Part shown: positions 21,511 to 29,338 of the stretch, piece after piece | Layout: each line of letters opens with the position of its first letter | Position numbering within the stretch: position 1 is the first letter of the stretch | Assembly: GCA_024711025.1 (NCBI GenBank) | Contig: JANJTP010000036.1 | Span: 1 to 33,715 of the forward strand | Source of the DNA: Solirubrobacteraceae bacterium | GTDB lineage: Bacteria; Actinomycetota; Thermoleophilia; Solirubrobacterales; Solirubrobacteraceae | Direction: 5' to 3' | DNA length: 33,715 nt | Notes under the pieces: generated by a model | Told to the model about the DNA's origin: nothing | What the model saw: the letters and a program-made list of their open reading frames with translations, nothing else | Database searches by the model: none | Position numbers and translations under genes: made by a program

Positions 21511-22416
21511 ATGAGCGACGCGTGCCACCGGGGGATCTTCACGATTTCGGGCGATCTGCCCGCCCTCGAGTTCCCCCCGACGATCGACTACGAGCCGCTG
21601 CGCGGGCGTATCTGGACCGCCGCGGACGGGACCTACCGGACGATCTTCCTCGAGGGTGACCACGGGGTCGTCTGCTTCGACACCTTCTACTCGCCGGGGG
21701 CCGCGCGCTCCTACCGCGGGGCGGTCCATCGACTCTTCCCGGACAAGCCCGTCCACACCATCGTCTACTCGCACGATCACCTCGACCACACCGGCTACGC
21801 GCTGGATCTCGCAGCCGACGCCAACGTGATCGCCCACCGCGACTGCGCGGAGGTCGTCGCGCTGCGTGCGTCCGACGGGCAGAAGCCCGCCGACGAGGTC
21901 TGGGATGGCGAGCGCCGGACGTTCGAGATCGACGGCGTGGCCTTCGAGCTCGTGAACCCCGGGCCGACCCACGGCACCGGCAACGTGGCGGCGCACTTCC
22001 CCGACGTCGGCATTCTGTTCATGGTCGACACCGTCATCCCGGGCGTCGGCTACACCTTCTTCCCCGACTGGCATCTGGCCAGCTACGTCAAGACGATGCG
22101 CCGGCTGGAGTCGCTGGAGTGGGACCTCTTCGTCCCCGGGCACTTCTGGCCGGTCGACAGGGCCGGGTTCCGGGAGAACCTCGACTACTACGAGTTCATC
22201 GCCGACGCGGCGCAGCGGGCGCTCGTCGAGGAGGTCGACCCGGACGACTACCCGCAGATCCGGGCGTACGCCGAGGACCGCTACCGCGACAGCCACGGCC
22301 GGACGTTCCGGTTCGGCGAGTACTTCCCGATGAACCTGATGCGCGCGATGGCGCACTTCCGCACGGGCGGATGGGGCCTCGAGGACAACACAGGCGTGCC
22401 GGCGGGCACGCTGTAG
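21511..22416 (+). CDS. Metallo-beta-lactamase-fold hydrolase (intact metal site)
   Basis: 301 residues. The metal ligands are complete: HDHLDH (His88, His90, Asp92, His93), His154 in GPTHGTGN, Asp173 in FMVDTV and His211 in VPGHFWP, giving a dinuclear Zn/Fe site. N-terminal CHRGIFTISGDLP and C-terminal FRTGGWGLEDNTG are shared with the next gene and mark a distinct subfamily whose substrate I cannot name. ATG 21511 is chosen over the in-frame GTG/ATG at 21481 because TACAAT sits 6 nt before it. It forms an operon with its paralog (21-bp gap, AAGGAG box for the second gene). Confidence 0.85.
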   Translation: MSDACHRGIFTISGDLPALEFPPTIDYEPLRGRIWTAADGTYRTIFLEGDHGVVCFDTFYSPGAARSYRGAVHRLFPDKPVHTIVYSHDHLDHTGYALDLAADANVIAHRDCAEVVALRASDGQKPADEVWDGERRTFEIDGVAFELVNPGPTHGTGNVAAHFPDVGILFMVDTVIPGVGYTFFPDWHLASYVKTMRRLESLEWDLFVPGHFWPVDRAGFRENLDYYEFIADAAQRALVEEVDPDDYPQIRAYAEDRYRDSHGRTFRFGEYFPMNLMRAMAHFRTGGWGLEDNTGVPAGTL

Positions 22417-22437
22417 ACCGGCAGTGAAGGAGAAGAG

Positions 22438-23349
22438 ATGAGCGGCTTTCACCGCGGCCTGTTCACCATCGACGTCGCCGACCACCAGCGGCACGAGCCC
22501 GACCTCGAGGTGGAGTCCGTGGGCGACGGCGTCTGGACCGTCTCGGACGGCGACCATCGCACGATCTTCGCCGGCGGCCACGACGGCGTGGTCGCGTTCA
22601 ACACGTTCGGCACGCCCGGGGCGGCGCGCGCCTACCGGCGGGCGATCGAGCGCACAGTGCCCGGCGCGAGGATCGGCACGGTGGTCTGCACCATCGACCA
22701 CCTCGACCACGCCGGTTACGCCGCCGACCTCGCCCCAGACGCGGCGCGCGTGGGTCACGAGCTGACTGCGACCGTGATCGAGGGCCGCCGTTCCGATGGG
22801 CAGCTCCCGTTGACCCGGGTCGTCCGCGGTGGCGGAGAGGATCTCGAGCTCGACGGCGTCCGGATGAGGCTCCGCTACCCGGGACCGACGGTGGGCACCG
22901 GGAACCTCGCCGTCCACCTGCCCGACCAGCGCCTGCTCTTCATGGTCGGCCCTCGCGCCGACGCCCGCTACGGCCTCTTCTCGGACTTCCACCTGCGCCA
23001 CTACGCCGGCAACGTTCGGTCCCTGCTCGACATGGAGATCGATCGCTTCGTCCCCGGCCGCTCCCGGACGATGTCGGTCCACGAGGCGGCGTGCGCCTGC
23101 GACTACGTGGAGGCCGTCCAGGAGGCCAGCCAGCGCGCGTTCGCCGGGGGCGTGCCGATATGGGAGTACGAGCCGATGGAGCGTTACGTCGCCGAGGCCC
23201 TGCGCGAGGACTTCGGATCGCTCGAGGGCTTCGAGCGGCACATCGGCATCGGCGCGCTGCGCGTCGTGCACCACTACCTGACGGGTGGCTGGGGGCTCGA
23301 GGACACGACCGGGCCCGAGCGGCTGGCGGCGTCGGCCGGGCGCGCCTGA
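22438..23349 (+). CDS. MBL-fold paralog with degenerate metal site
   Basis: 303 residues, clearly paralogous to the gene before it (FHRGLFTI, HRTIFAGGHDGVVAFNTFGTPGAARAYRRAI, LTGGWGLEDTTG). Metal ligands are largely lost: His88 becomes Ile86 (TIDHLDH), His154 becomes Val152 (GPTVGTGN), Asp173 becomes Gly171 (FMVGPR) and His211 becomes Arg208 (VPGRSR); only the DH-type half (His88, Asp90, His91) remains. The frame is open and codon use normal, so it is not a pseudogene but probably a pseudoenzyme, perhaps the non-catalytic subunit of a heterodimer with its neighbour. Its Shine-Dalgarno AAGGAG is ideal. Confidence 0.8.
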   Translation: MSGFHRGLFTIDVADHQRHEPDLEVESVGDGVWTVSDGDHRTIFAGGHDGVVAFNTFGTPGAARAYRRAIERTVPGARIGTVVCTIDHLDHAGYAADLAPDAARVGHELTATVIEGRRSDGQLPLTRVVRGGGEDLELDGVRMRLRYPGPTVGTGNLAVHLPDQRLLFMVGPRADARYGLFSDFHLRHYAGNVRSLLDMEIDRFVPGRSRTMSVHEAACACDYVEAVQEASQRAFAGGVPIWEYEPMERYVAEALREDFGSLEGFERHIGIGALRVVHHYLTGGWGLEDTTGPERLAASAGRA

Positions 23350-23382
23350 TCCGAAGCGGTCGCAGCCGCTCCGTGCGGCGCC

Positions 23383-24216
23383 TCAGACCTTGACCGCGAA
23401 CCGGCCAAGGCCCTTGACGGCGATCAGACGGATGATCCGGTCGAAGACGAAGCCCAGGATCCCCAGGGCGATGATCCCCACGAAGACCCACTCGGTGCGC
23501 CCGTAGTTGCGCGAGGTCCAGATCAGCGCGCCCAGGCCCTCCCGCGCCGCGACGATCTCGGCGGAGACGATCGTCAGGAACGAGTTGCCCATCGCCAGCC
23601 GCGCGCCGGTGACCATGTAGGGAACGGTCGCGGGAATCACCACCTCGACCATCGTTCGCAGCTTGCCCGCTCCCAGCGCCGCCGCGGCCCGCAGCTTGAG
23701 CTCGTCGACGGCGAGCACGCCCGCCATCGTGCTGATCGTGACCAGGAAGACCGTGGTGTAGAAGATCAGCACGACCTTCGATGCCTCGCCCACCCCCAGC
23801 CAGATGACGGCGAGGGTGACGAATGCGATCGGCGGGATGAAGCGGAAGAACTCGATGTAGGGATCGAGCAGGCGCCGCACGATCGTGATCCGGCCCATGA
23901 GCAGTCCCACCGGGATGCCGACGACCAGGCCGAGACCCCAGCCGATGAGGATGCGGCGGGCCGACGCCACAGTCGAGGTGAGCAGCGTCCCGTCCTTTGC
24001 GAGCTCGCGCGTCGCGGTCCACGTCTCGGCCGGGGACGGCAGGAAGTTGACGCTGTACCGCATGCTGAGCAGTTGCCAGGCGAGCAGGCCGAACGCCAGC
24101 GAGAGGACGAACATCCCGATGGCACGCCACGGCACGCGCATCCGCCACCACGCTCGCCGGGTGGTGATGGTCGTCAGGGCCCCCGAGATGTCCTGGCCCT
24201 GCTGGTATCCGCTCAT
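23383..24216 (-). CDS. NitT/TauT-type ABC transporter permease
   Basis: 277 residues with a cytoplasmic N-terminus and six membrane segments starting at about residue 33. The class motif LPSPAETWTATRELAKDG follows TM1 and the ATPase-docking loop is GVLAVDELKLRAAAALGAGKLRTMVEVVIPATVPYMVTGARLAMGNSFLTIVSAEIVAA. It should import a small organic anion or related compound (nitrate, sulfonate, riboflavin and aromatic acids are all known for the class). It is the last gene of a three-gene operon and converges on the MBL pair with a 33-bp gap. Confidence 0.88.
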   Translation of the reverse strand: MSGYQQGQDISGALTTITTRRAWWRMRVPWRAIGMFVLSLAFGLLAWQLLSMRYSVNFLPSPAETWTATRELAKDGTLLTSTVASARRILIGWGLGLVVGIPVGLLMGRITIVRRLLDPYIEFFRFIPPIAFVTLAVIWLGVGEASKVVLIFYTTVFLVTISTMAGVLAVDELKLRAAAALGAGKLRTMVEVVIPATVPYMVTGARLAMGNSFLTIVSAEIVAAREGLGALIWTSRNYGRTEWVFVGIIALGILGFVFDRIIRLIAVKGLGRFAVKV

Positions 24217-24226
24217 TTGCCCCTCC

Positions 24227-25087
24227 TCACTCCAGGCCCTGCGCGCGCAGGGTCTTGGAGACCTCGATCCCGATGTCCTGCCGGATGCGCCGGTGAAGCT
24301 CGATGGCGCCCACGTCGGTCTCGTCGCGCGGGCGCGGAAGCTCGACGGGATACACGGCCTTGATCTGCGCGGCCGGGCCGGCCGTCATGGTCACGATGCG
24401 GTCGGCGAGCAGGATGGCCTCGTTGAGGTCGTGGGTGACGAAGAGGATCGTCGCGCCCGCGTCACGCCAGATGCGCTCGATCTCGCGTTGCATGACCTCG
24501 CGCGTCTGTGCGTCCAGCGCGCCGAACGGCTCGTCCATCAGCACCACGGACGGCTCGTTGGCCAGGACGCGCGCGATCTGAACGCGCTGGCGCATCCCCC
24601 CCGACAGCTCGTCGGGGAAGCGCTCGGCCGAGTGCGCCAGCCCGACGAGCTCGAGGTGGCGATCGGTCAGCTCGCGGACCTGCGCTCGGTCGAGGCCGCG
24701 CATTCGCGGCCCGAATGCCACGTTCTGCCGCACGCGCAGCCAGGGGAACAGCGACTCGCTGCTCTGGAAGACCACGCCGCGGGAGACGCTCGGGCCGCGC
24801 ACGCGGGCATCGCCGACGAGCACGTCGCCCATGGCAGGCTGGACGAACCCGGCGACCGCGTTGAGCAGCGTCGACTTCCCGCACCCGCTGGGACCGAGGA
24901 GGCAGACGAACTCACCGGGCGCGATGTCGAGCGCCGCGCTCTCGACTGCGACGAAGGACCCGAAGTGGATCGACACGTCGCGTATCGAGATCGGCTCCCC
25001 CCGCCGCGGCGCGCCCGCTCGATGCGGGCGCGCCGAAGGCGAGGCGGGCTGGTTCGCGGTGGAGTGCACGCGCGAAGGACCTGTCAC
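24227..25087 (-). CDS. NitT/TauT-type ABC transporter ATP-binding protein
   Basis: 286 residues with Walker A GPSGCGKST, Q-loop in VVFQSSESLFPWL, signature LSGGMRQRV, Walker B VVLMDEP, D-loop GALD and switch His in FVTHD. GTG 25087 is taken because it overlaps the stop of the binding-protein gene (GTGA); GTG 25069, six codons later, is equally possible and neither has a strong ribosome binding site. The first 30 residues are Ser/Pro/Arg-rich linker before ISIRDVSIHFGSFVAVESAALDI. Confidence 0.88.
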   Translation of the reverse strand: MTGPSRVHSTANQPASPSARPHRAGAPRRGEPISIRDVSIHFGSFVAVESAALDIAPGEFVCLLGPSGCGKSTLLNAVAGFVQPAMGDVLVGDARVRGPSVSRGVVFQSSESLFPWLRVRQNVAFGPRMRGLDRAQVRELTDRHLELVGLAHSAERFPDELSGGMRQRVQIARVLANEPSVVLMDEPFGALDAQTREVMQREIERIWRDAGATILFVTHDLNEAILLADRIVTMTAGPAAQIKAVYPVELPRPRDETDVGAIELHRRIRQDIGIEVSKTLRAQGLE

Positions 25088-26058
25088 GAGCCGGAGGAGC
25101 TCGGCCGCACGATCAGGTCGTCGAGCGATGGCTTCTCCTTGATGACCTTGCGCGCCGCCAGGTAGTCGACGATCGCCTGGAAGCTCTCGCGATCCTTGTC
25201 CGTGAAGTCGCGGACCTGGAAGTCGATCTCGCCGATCGCGCTCTCGGTCAGAGGCTCGGGCAGCTTCGCGGCCTTTGCCGCCGCCTTCGCCGCAGCCGCC
25301 GGGTCCTGCTCGGTGAGCTTCGTTGCGGCGTCCATCACGCGCCGGAGCGCCGCGGCCTCCTGCGGGTGGCCCTTCAGCCACTCGTCCTTGGCGGCGATCG
25401 TGAGCACCGTTCCCAGCCCGTATTCGCGGGTGGGGTAGAGGATCTTCCCGCCGGACTCCTCGCCGCGCGTCGTCCACGGCGGCCAGATGACGTAGCCGTC
25501 GATGTCGCCCTTCTCGAGGAGCGGCGGCAGCTCCGGCGGGCCGGCGGGCACGAACTTGACGCTCGAGGGATCGATGTTCGCGCTCTCGAGCAGCTTCGCC
25601 GCCGCGTACTCGCTGTACGTGCCGGGGACGATGCCGATCTTCTTCATCTCCTCCGGGCCGGATATGCCCTTGCCCGCGACGACCTTCACGTAGTCGCCCG
25701 GATCCTCGGCGAAGATCTCCATCGCCGCGAGGTTCGCGCGTGGCGCGCGGGCGAGCAGGTTGTAGTCCGGCACGCCCGCAACGTCGGCGCTGCCCGCGAT
25801 CAGCGCGTCCGCCGCCTCTCCCGCGTTGGCGTATTGCTGAACGTCGACCTGTAGACCCTCCTTCTCGAAGAGGCCCTCTTCCAGCGCCACGAAGATCGGC
25901 GTGAACACCGGGTCCACGCCGACGGCGAGCGCAAAGGGCTTGCTTGCGGAGGCGGCACTGTCGCCGCCTCCCCCACCATTACCACCACTGTCGTCGCCTC
26001 CGCAGCCGGCGAACACGGCCGCGACGACGGCGACGACAAGCATTGCTCGGAAAGGCAC
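25084..26058 (-). CDS. NitT/TauT-type substrate-binding lipoprotein
   Basis: 324 residues. VPFRAMLVVAVVAAVFAGC is a lipoprotein signal with lipobox FAGC, followed by a Gly/Ser/Asp linker. The binding domain starts PFALAVGVDPVFTPIFVALEEGLFEKEGLQVDVQQYANAGEAADALIAGSADVAGVPDYNLLAR, the SsuA/NMT1-like pattern, then KKIGIVPGTYSEYAAAKLLES. GTG 26058 is chosen for its AAGGAGG box 6 nt upstream and because it begins the signal peptide cleanly. PPWTTRGEESGGKILYPT should line the pocket. The ligand is unknown; the cluster's enzymes suggest a small organic compound. It heads the importer operon. Confidence 0.88.
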   Translation of the reverse strand: MPFRAMLVVAVVAAVFAGCGGDDSGGNGGGGGDSAASASKPFALAVGVDPVFTPIFVALEEGLFEKEGLQVDVQQYANAGEAADALIAGSADVAGVPDYNLLARAPRANLAAMEIFAEDPGDYVKVVAGKGISGPEEMKKIGIVPGTYSEYAAAKLLESANIDPSSVKFVPAGPPELPPLLEKGDIDGYVIWPPWTTRGEESGGKILYPTREYGLGTVLTIAAKDEWLKGHPQEAAALRRVMDAATKLTEQDPAAAAKAAAKAAKLPEPLTESAIGEIDFQVRDFTDKDRESFQAIVDYLAARKVIKEKPSLDDLIVRPSSSGS

Positions 26059-26157
26059 TGACGTCCTCCTTGCTCCGTCTCTCCACACCCTCGCCCCGTT
26101 GTCGGAGCGGCGGCTCTGACTCACGTCCCGAAAACCGTCCCTCCAGACGGGAGGTAC

Positions 26158-26186
26158 ATTCTCGACCAAATTTGATCAGATGTCAA
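26158..26186 (-). promoter_or_regulatory. Sigma70-type promoter with operator for the ABC importer
   Basis: Minus strand: TTGACA (26186-26181), 17-nt spacer, GAGAAT (26163-26158). The spacer is filled by the 16-bp palindromic element CGACCAAATTTGATCA read on the plus strand (26163-26178; arms agree at 6 of 8 positions), a classic repressor position. It contains ATTTGATCA, also found at 20452-20463. The transcript would carry a leader of about 90 nt with a CCGTC/GACGG hairpin at 26135-26150. Confidence 0.7.
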
Positions 26187-26206
26187 TCCTTGCGGCAGCG
26201 TGGGGT

Positions 26207-26260
26207 TTGACAGGGCACCCCCGTAATCGTAGGCTCATGTACTACTAGATGGGTAGTACA
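26207..26260 (+). promoter_or_regulatory. Sigma70-type promoter with perfect palindrome for the FAD oxidoreductase
   Basis: TTGACA (26207-26212), 17-nt spacer, TAGGCT (26230-26235). Immediately downstream, over the expected start of transcription, lies a perfect inverted repeat TGTACTAC-N7-GTAGTACA (26238-26260). It differs from the ATTTGATCA element of the divergent importer promoter, so a second regulator may control this gene. A GntR- or TetR-type dimer site is the likely kind. Confidence 0.75.
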
Positions 26261-26285
26261 AATCCGAACATACGAGGTGGGCGCG

Positions 26286-27851
26286 GTGCATGAGTTCGAC
26301 GTGATCGTTGTCGGCGGCGGACTGTCGGGCGGACTTCCGGCCGCCGCGTACCTCCAGCGTGCGGGCGCGTCCGTGGCGCTGGTCGAGACGCGCGACCGCA
26401 CGGCGAGCTTCTTCAGCTCGTACGAGCGTGGGCCCGGCGTTCGCTTCGACGTCGCGCCGGTGAACTTCTCGTGCGTCTCGCCGGCGCTCGCCGACCTCGA
26501 TCTCGCCGCGCACGGCTACCGCTTTGACGTACCCGACGTGCTGCACTCGACGCTCGACGGCTCAGGCAACGCCAGCACGATGTACGGCGACCTGACGCGG
26601 ACCGTGAACGATCTGGCGCGGTTCTCCGAGCGTGACGCGGCGCGGTTCGCCGAGCTGATGACCGCGCTGAGCTCCCGCGCGCGAGAGATCCTCGCCGTTG
26701 CGTTCTTCACTCCTGCGCCGGATCTGGACCGCGCGCTGGAGCTCACGTCGCAGGCCGTCGGGATCCCGTCCGCCGAGCTCTGGGAGCTGAACGGGCCGGA
26801 CGTCGTCGAGCGGCTCTTCGAGAGCGACGCGGTACGCGTGGCGCTCACGGCGCTTCCGGCGATCAACCTGTTCGGCGAGCTCCTGCTTCCCGGGGAGGGC
26901 GCGATGGCCTGGCTGTGGTCGTTCCTGCTCAGCAGCTGCCGCGCCCCGGATGGCTCGTCCTCGCTGTCGGCGGCGCTCGAGCGAGCGTTCATCGCTCACG
27001 GCGGCACGCTGTTGCTCAACACGACCGCCCAGGGGTTCGTGCGCGACGACGACGGCGTGTGCCGCGGCGTGCAGGTCGAGATCGGGCGCCAACGCGACGT
27101 GCTGATCGCCCGCCATGCCGTCATCAGCAACTTGGGCGCCGACCTCAGCGCGCAGCTGCTGGGCGAGGAGATCCGCCCCGGCTGGCGATCGGCGGGCCGC
27201 ACGGTGTTCACCGCCGACCTGGTCCTGGATCGCCCGATCGCCTGGCCTCACGAGGGCTTCCGCGACGCTCAACGCGTCTATCTCGTCTGGGAGGACTGGG
27301 ACCGGTGCCTGCAGTGGCTGAGGGCCGCCCGCGAGGAGCGCGAGGAGGTGTTCCTCGGCCACCTGGAGCTCACGCAGTTCTCGGTCCTATATGGAAGCGG
27401 CGAGGCCGGCACGCCGCTTCGCGTGCGCTTCGGCACGGGGCCGTTCGTCGACGAGGACTGGCCCGCCCGGATCGAGCGCTACGAGCAGGCCGTGCGCGAG
27501 CGGATCGCCGAACTCGATCCGCACGTCACGATCCGCTCGCTCGATCTCGGCACGCCGCTCGACTACTGGCGGCTGAACCCCGCCGCGCGCCACGGCAATC
27601 CGGTCGGCGGCGACTTCGGTGAGGGCCAGTGGATGCACGAGCGCCTCCCTTACCGCAGCGAGGTCCCCGGCCTGTACTTCTCGAACTCCGTGTGGCCGAC
27701 GTCGATGTCGTGGATGGCACCCGGCTGCAACGCGGCGAGCGCGGTCGCCGAGGACATGGGGATCCGCGATCAGGTCTGGTGGTCGAGCCCGCCGCTGCCG
27801 GAGATCGCCGTCGCGAGCGCGGCCGCTGGTAGGGAGCGCCTCGACGGCTGA
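26286..27851 (+). CDS. Phytoene-desaturase-like FAD-dependent oxidoreductase
   Basis: 521 residues. The Rossmann dinucleotide motif is at the very N-terminus (FDVIVVGGGLSGGLPAAAYLQRAGASVALVE) and the C-terminal FAD contact is SNSVWPTSMSWMAPGCNAASAVAEDMG, as in CrtI/COG1233 amine oxidase-like enzymes. The middle (about 100-250) is the variable substrate domain. GTG 26286 is preferred because GAGGTG lies 6 nt upstream; the GTG three codons earlier overlaps that box. There are no carotenoid genes around, so desaturation or oxidation of some other lipophilic or organic substrate is inferred, perhaps the compound taken up by the divergent ABC importer. Confidence 0.82.
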   Translation: MHEFDVIVVGGGLSGGLPAAAYLQRAGASVALVETRDRTASFFSSYERGPGVRFDVAPVNFSCVSPALADLDLAAHGYRFDVPDVLHSTLDGSGNASTMYGDLTRTVNDLARFSERDAARFAELMTALSSRAREILAVAFFTPAPDLDRALELTSQAVGIPSAELWELNGPDVVERLFESDAVRVALTALPAINLFGELLLPGEGAMAWLWSFLLSSCRAPDGSSSLSAALERAFIAHGGTLLLNTTAQGFVRDDDGVCRGVQVEIGRQRDVLIARHAVISNLGADLSAQLLGEEIRPGWRSAGRTVFTADLVLDRPIAWPHEGFRDAQRVYLVWEDWDRCLQWLRAAREEREEVFLGHLELTQFSVLYGSGEAGTPLRVRFGTGPFVDEDWPARIERYEQAVRERIAELDPHVTIRSLDLGTPLDYWRLNPAARHGNPVGGDFGEGQWMHERLPYRSEVPGLYFSNSVWPTSMSWMAPGCNAASAVAEDMGIRDQVWWSSPPLPEIAVASAAAGRERLDG

Positions 27852-27877
27852 CCGGGCGAGCCGCCCGCCGGTGGCCG

Positions 27878-28246
27878 TCAGCGGACCGGGACGACCTCGA
27901 CCGGGCCGGGCGGCGCGGCGGGCGGCGCGAGCCACTCGGCGAGCCGGTCGACGAGCTCTCGGAGCAGCAGCAGGATCTGGCGGGCGAGCTCCGCGAGCTG
28001 CTCGCGCAGCTCCTCGGGGAGGAGGGTGCCGAGCGTGCGCAGCAGATCGGCGAGCGCCGCGAGCTGCTCGCCGCTCTGCGCGCGCTCGCCGGCCGTCCGC
28101 CATCCGGGGCCGGGGTCGGCGCCCCGCTCGTGCGCGGCGCGGGCGGTCGCGGCCTCGTCGGCGAGCCGCTCGGCGGCGGCGCGGGTCTCGCGGACGCGCT
28201 CGCGCAGGTCGGCAAGCGGGTCGCGCAGTGGAGCGTCGTCAGCCAT
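27878..28246 (-). CDS. Small helical hypothetical protein, 122 aa
   Basis: Highly charged, nearly all-helical: ADLRERVRETRAAAERLADEAATARAAHERG (likely coiled coil) and EQLAALADLLRTLGTLLPEELREQLAELARQILLLLRELVDRLAEWL (amphipathic Leu repeat), ending in a Pro-rich tail. No family recognised. The ATG overlaps the stop of the ArsA-like gene by 8 bp, so it is translated with it and may be its partner, for example a membrane or client adaptor. Confidence 0.6.
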   Translation of the reverse strand: MADDAPLRDPLADLRERVRETRAAAERLADEAATARAAHERGADPGPGWRTAGERAQSGEQLAALADLLRTLGTLLPEELREQLAELARQILLLLRELVDRLAEWLAPPAAPPGPVEVVPVR

Positions 28247-29312
28247 CGGCGGTCCTCGCGGGCGGGTCGAAGGTCACGTGCAGAACGCCGTCGCGCAGCT
28301 CGGCGCCGGCGGCACGATACCCCGCCAGCGCCGGCGGGAGGTCGATCGCACGGCGCTCGCCGTCGACGGCCACGAGCAGACGGTCGCCCTCGCGTCGTAC
28401 GAGGATGCGCTCGCGCGAGGCCAGCGGCGTCGCGAGCCGCAGCGTCGCTCCGCCGGCGCCGACCTCGAGCTCCTCGACCCGGTGCTCGCGCAGCACGGCC
28501 GCCGGGTCGCGGCCGGCCAGCAGCCGGGCGCCGAGAGCATCGAGCGCGGAAACGCCGACAGGCTCGCCGGCGAGCAGCGGTGCGACGAGGACCGGCGCAG
28601 GGGCCAGCAGCGCTGCGGCACGTTCGAGCGGCTCTGGTCGGCCGGGCGGCAGACGCGCGAGGATCGCGGCATCGGCCAGCACGCCGCGCAGCGCCAGCCC
28701 GGTCCACGCGCGGCGCGCCTGCGCAAGCGAGGCGCGCCCGGGGTCGAGCACGACGCGGGCCGTCGTGGCCTCGTCGTCGCGGAGGATGTCGTCGACGTCG
28801 AGCAGCGCGCGAAGCGCCCGGGAGGCCAGCCAGGCGGGGACGCGATCGGCGCTGCGCCGGCTGCGCTGCGGCACTCGGCGCGCGAGGACGCCGCGTGCGA
28901 GCTGGGCCAGCGCGAGCGTGCGCAGCGCGACGGCAACCGGCCCGAGGTCGACGACGATCGCGGTCCAGCGCTCTTCGGCGTGCGCGCGGCGCAGCGCCAG
29001 CAGCCCCGCCAGCTCGTCGAGGCCGGGCGCCGCGGGCAGGCCGTCGAGCATCGCGAGGAGGTCCGCCGGCGAGCCGCCGGCCTGCTCGAGCTCGCTCTCC
29101 ACGCTCGGCGCGATCACGTCGAGCCGCTCGCCGGCGCGGACCGGCTGCGGCCCGGCATCGACGCCGAGCGGCTCACTCGGGCATGCGCCCGGCCCGATAC
29201 CGAGCAGCAGCGTGCGGTGGCCGGCGGCGGCGAGGCGCACGGCGCTCGCCGCGGCGATGGTGCTCGTCCCGGCGCCGCCCTTGCCGGTGTGGAGGATCGT
29301 GCGCGGCGTCAC
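28239..29312 (-). CDS. ArsA/Get3-like ATPase with altered P-loop
   Basis: 357 residues of the ArsA/GET3/MinD SIMIBI class. The N-terminus is ILHTGKGGAGTSTIAAASAVRLAAAGHRTLLLGI: the signature lysine (Lys11) of the deviant Walker A is kept, but the second, canonical P-loop lysine is Thr16. Central parts such as RWTAIVVDLGPVAVALRTLALAQL match the family's switch region. The C-terminal 100 residues (VGVSALDALGARLLAGRDP..., then VEVGAGGATLRLATPLASRERILVRREGDRLLVAVDGERRAIDLPPAL) form an added beta domain seen in actinobacterial ArsA-like proteins. GTG 29312 follows TATCCT by 9 nt. Arsenite export is unlikely; no arsB or arsR is nearby. Confidence 0.8.
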   Translation of the reverse strand: MTPRTILHTGKGGAGTSTIAAASAVRLAAAGHRTLLLGIGPGACPSEPLGVDAGPQPVRAGERLDVIAPSVESELEQAGGSPADLLAMLDGLPAAPGLDELAGLLALRRAHAEERWTAIVVDLGPVAVALRTLALAQLARGVLARRVPQRSRRSADRVPAWLASRALRALLDVDDILRDDEATTARVVLDPGRASLAQARRAWTGLALRGVLADAAILARLPPGRPEPLERAAALLAPAPVLVAPLLAGEPVGVSALDALGARLLAGRDPAAVLREHRVEELEVGAGGATLRLATPLASRERILVRREGDRLLVAVDGERRAIDLPPALAGYRAAGAELRDGVLHVTFDPPARTADG

Positions 29313-29338
29313 GCCGGCACGAGGATAAGCCCGAAAGC

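Noticed and set aside
26135-26150. Hairpin CCGTC/GACGG in the importer leader as a riboswitch
   Set aside because: Only a 5-bp stem; no known riboswitch core motifs.
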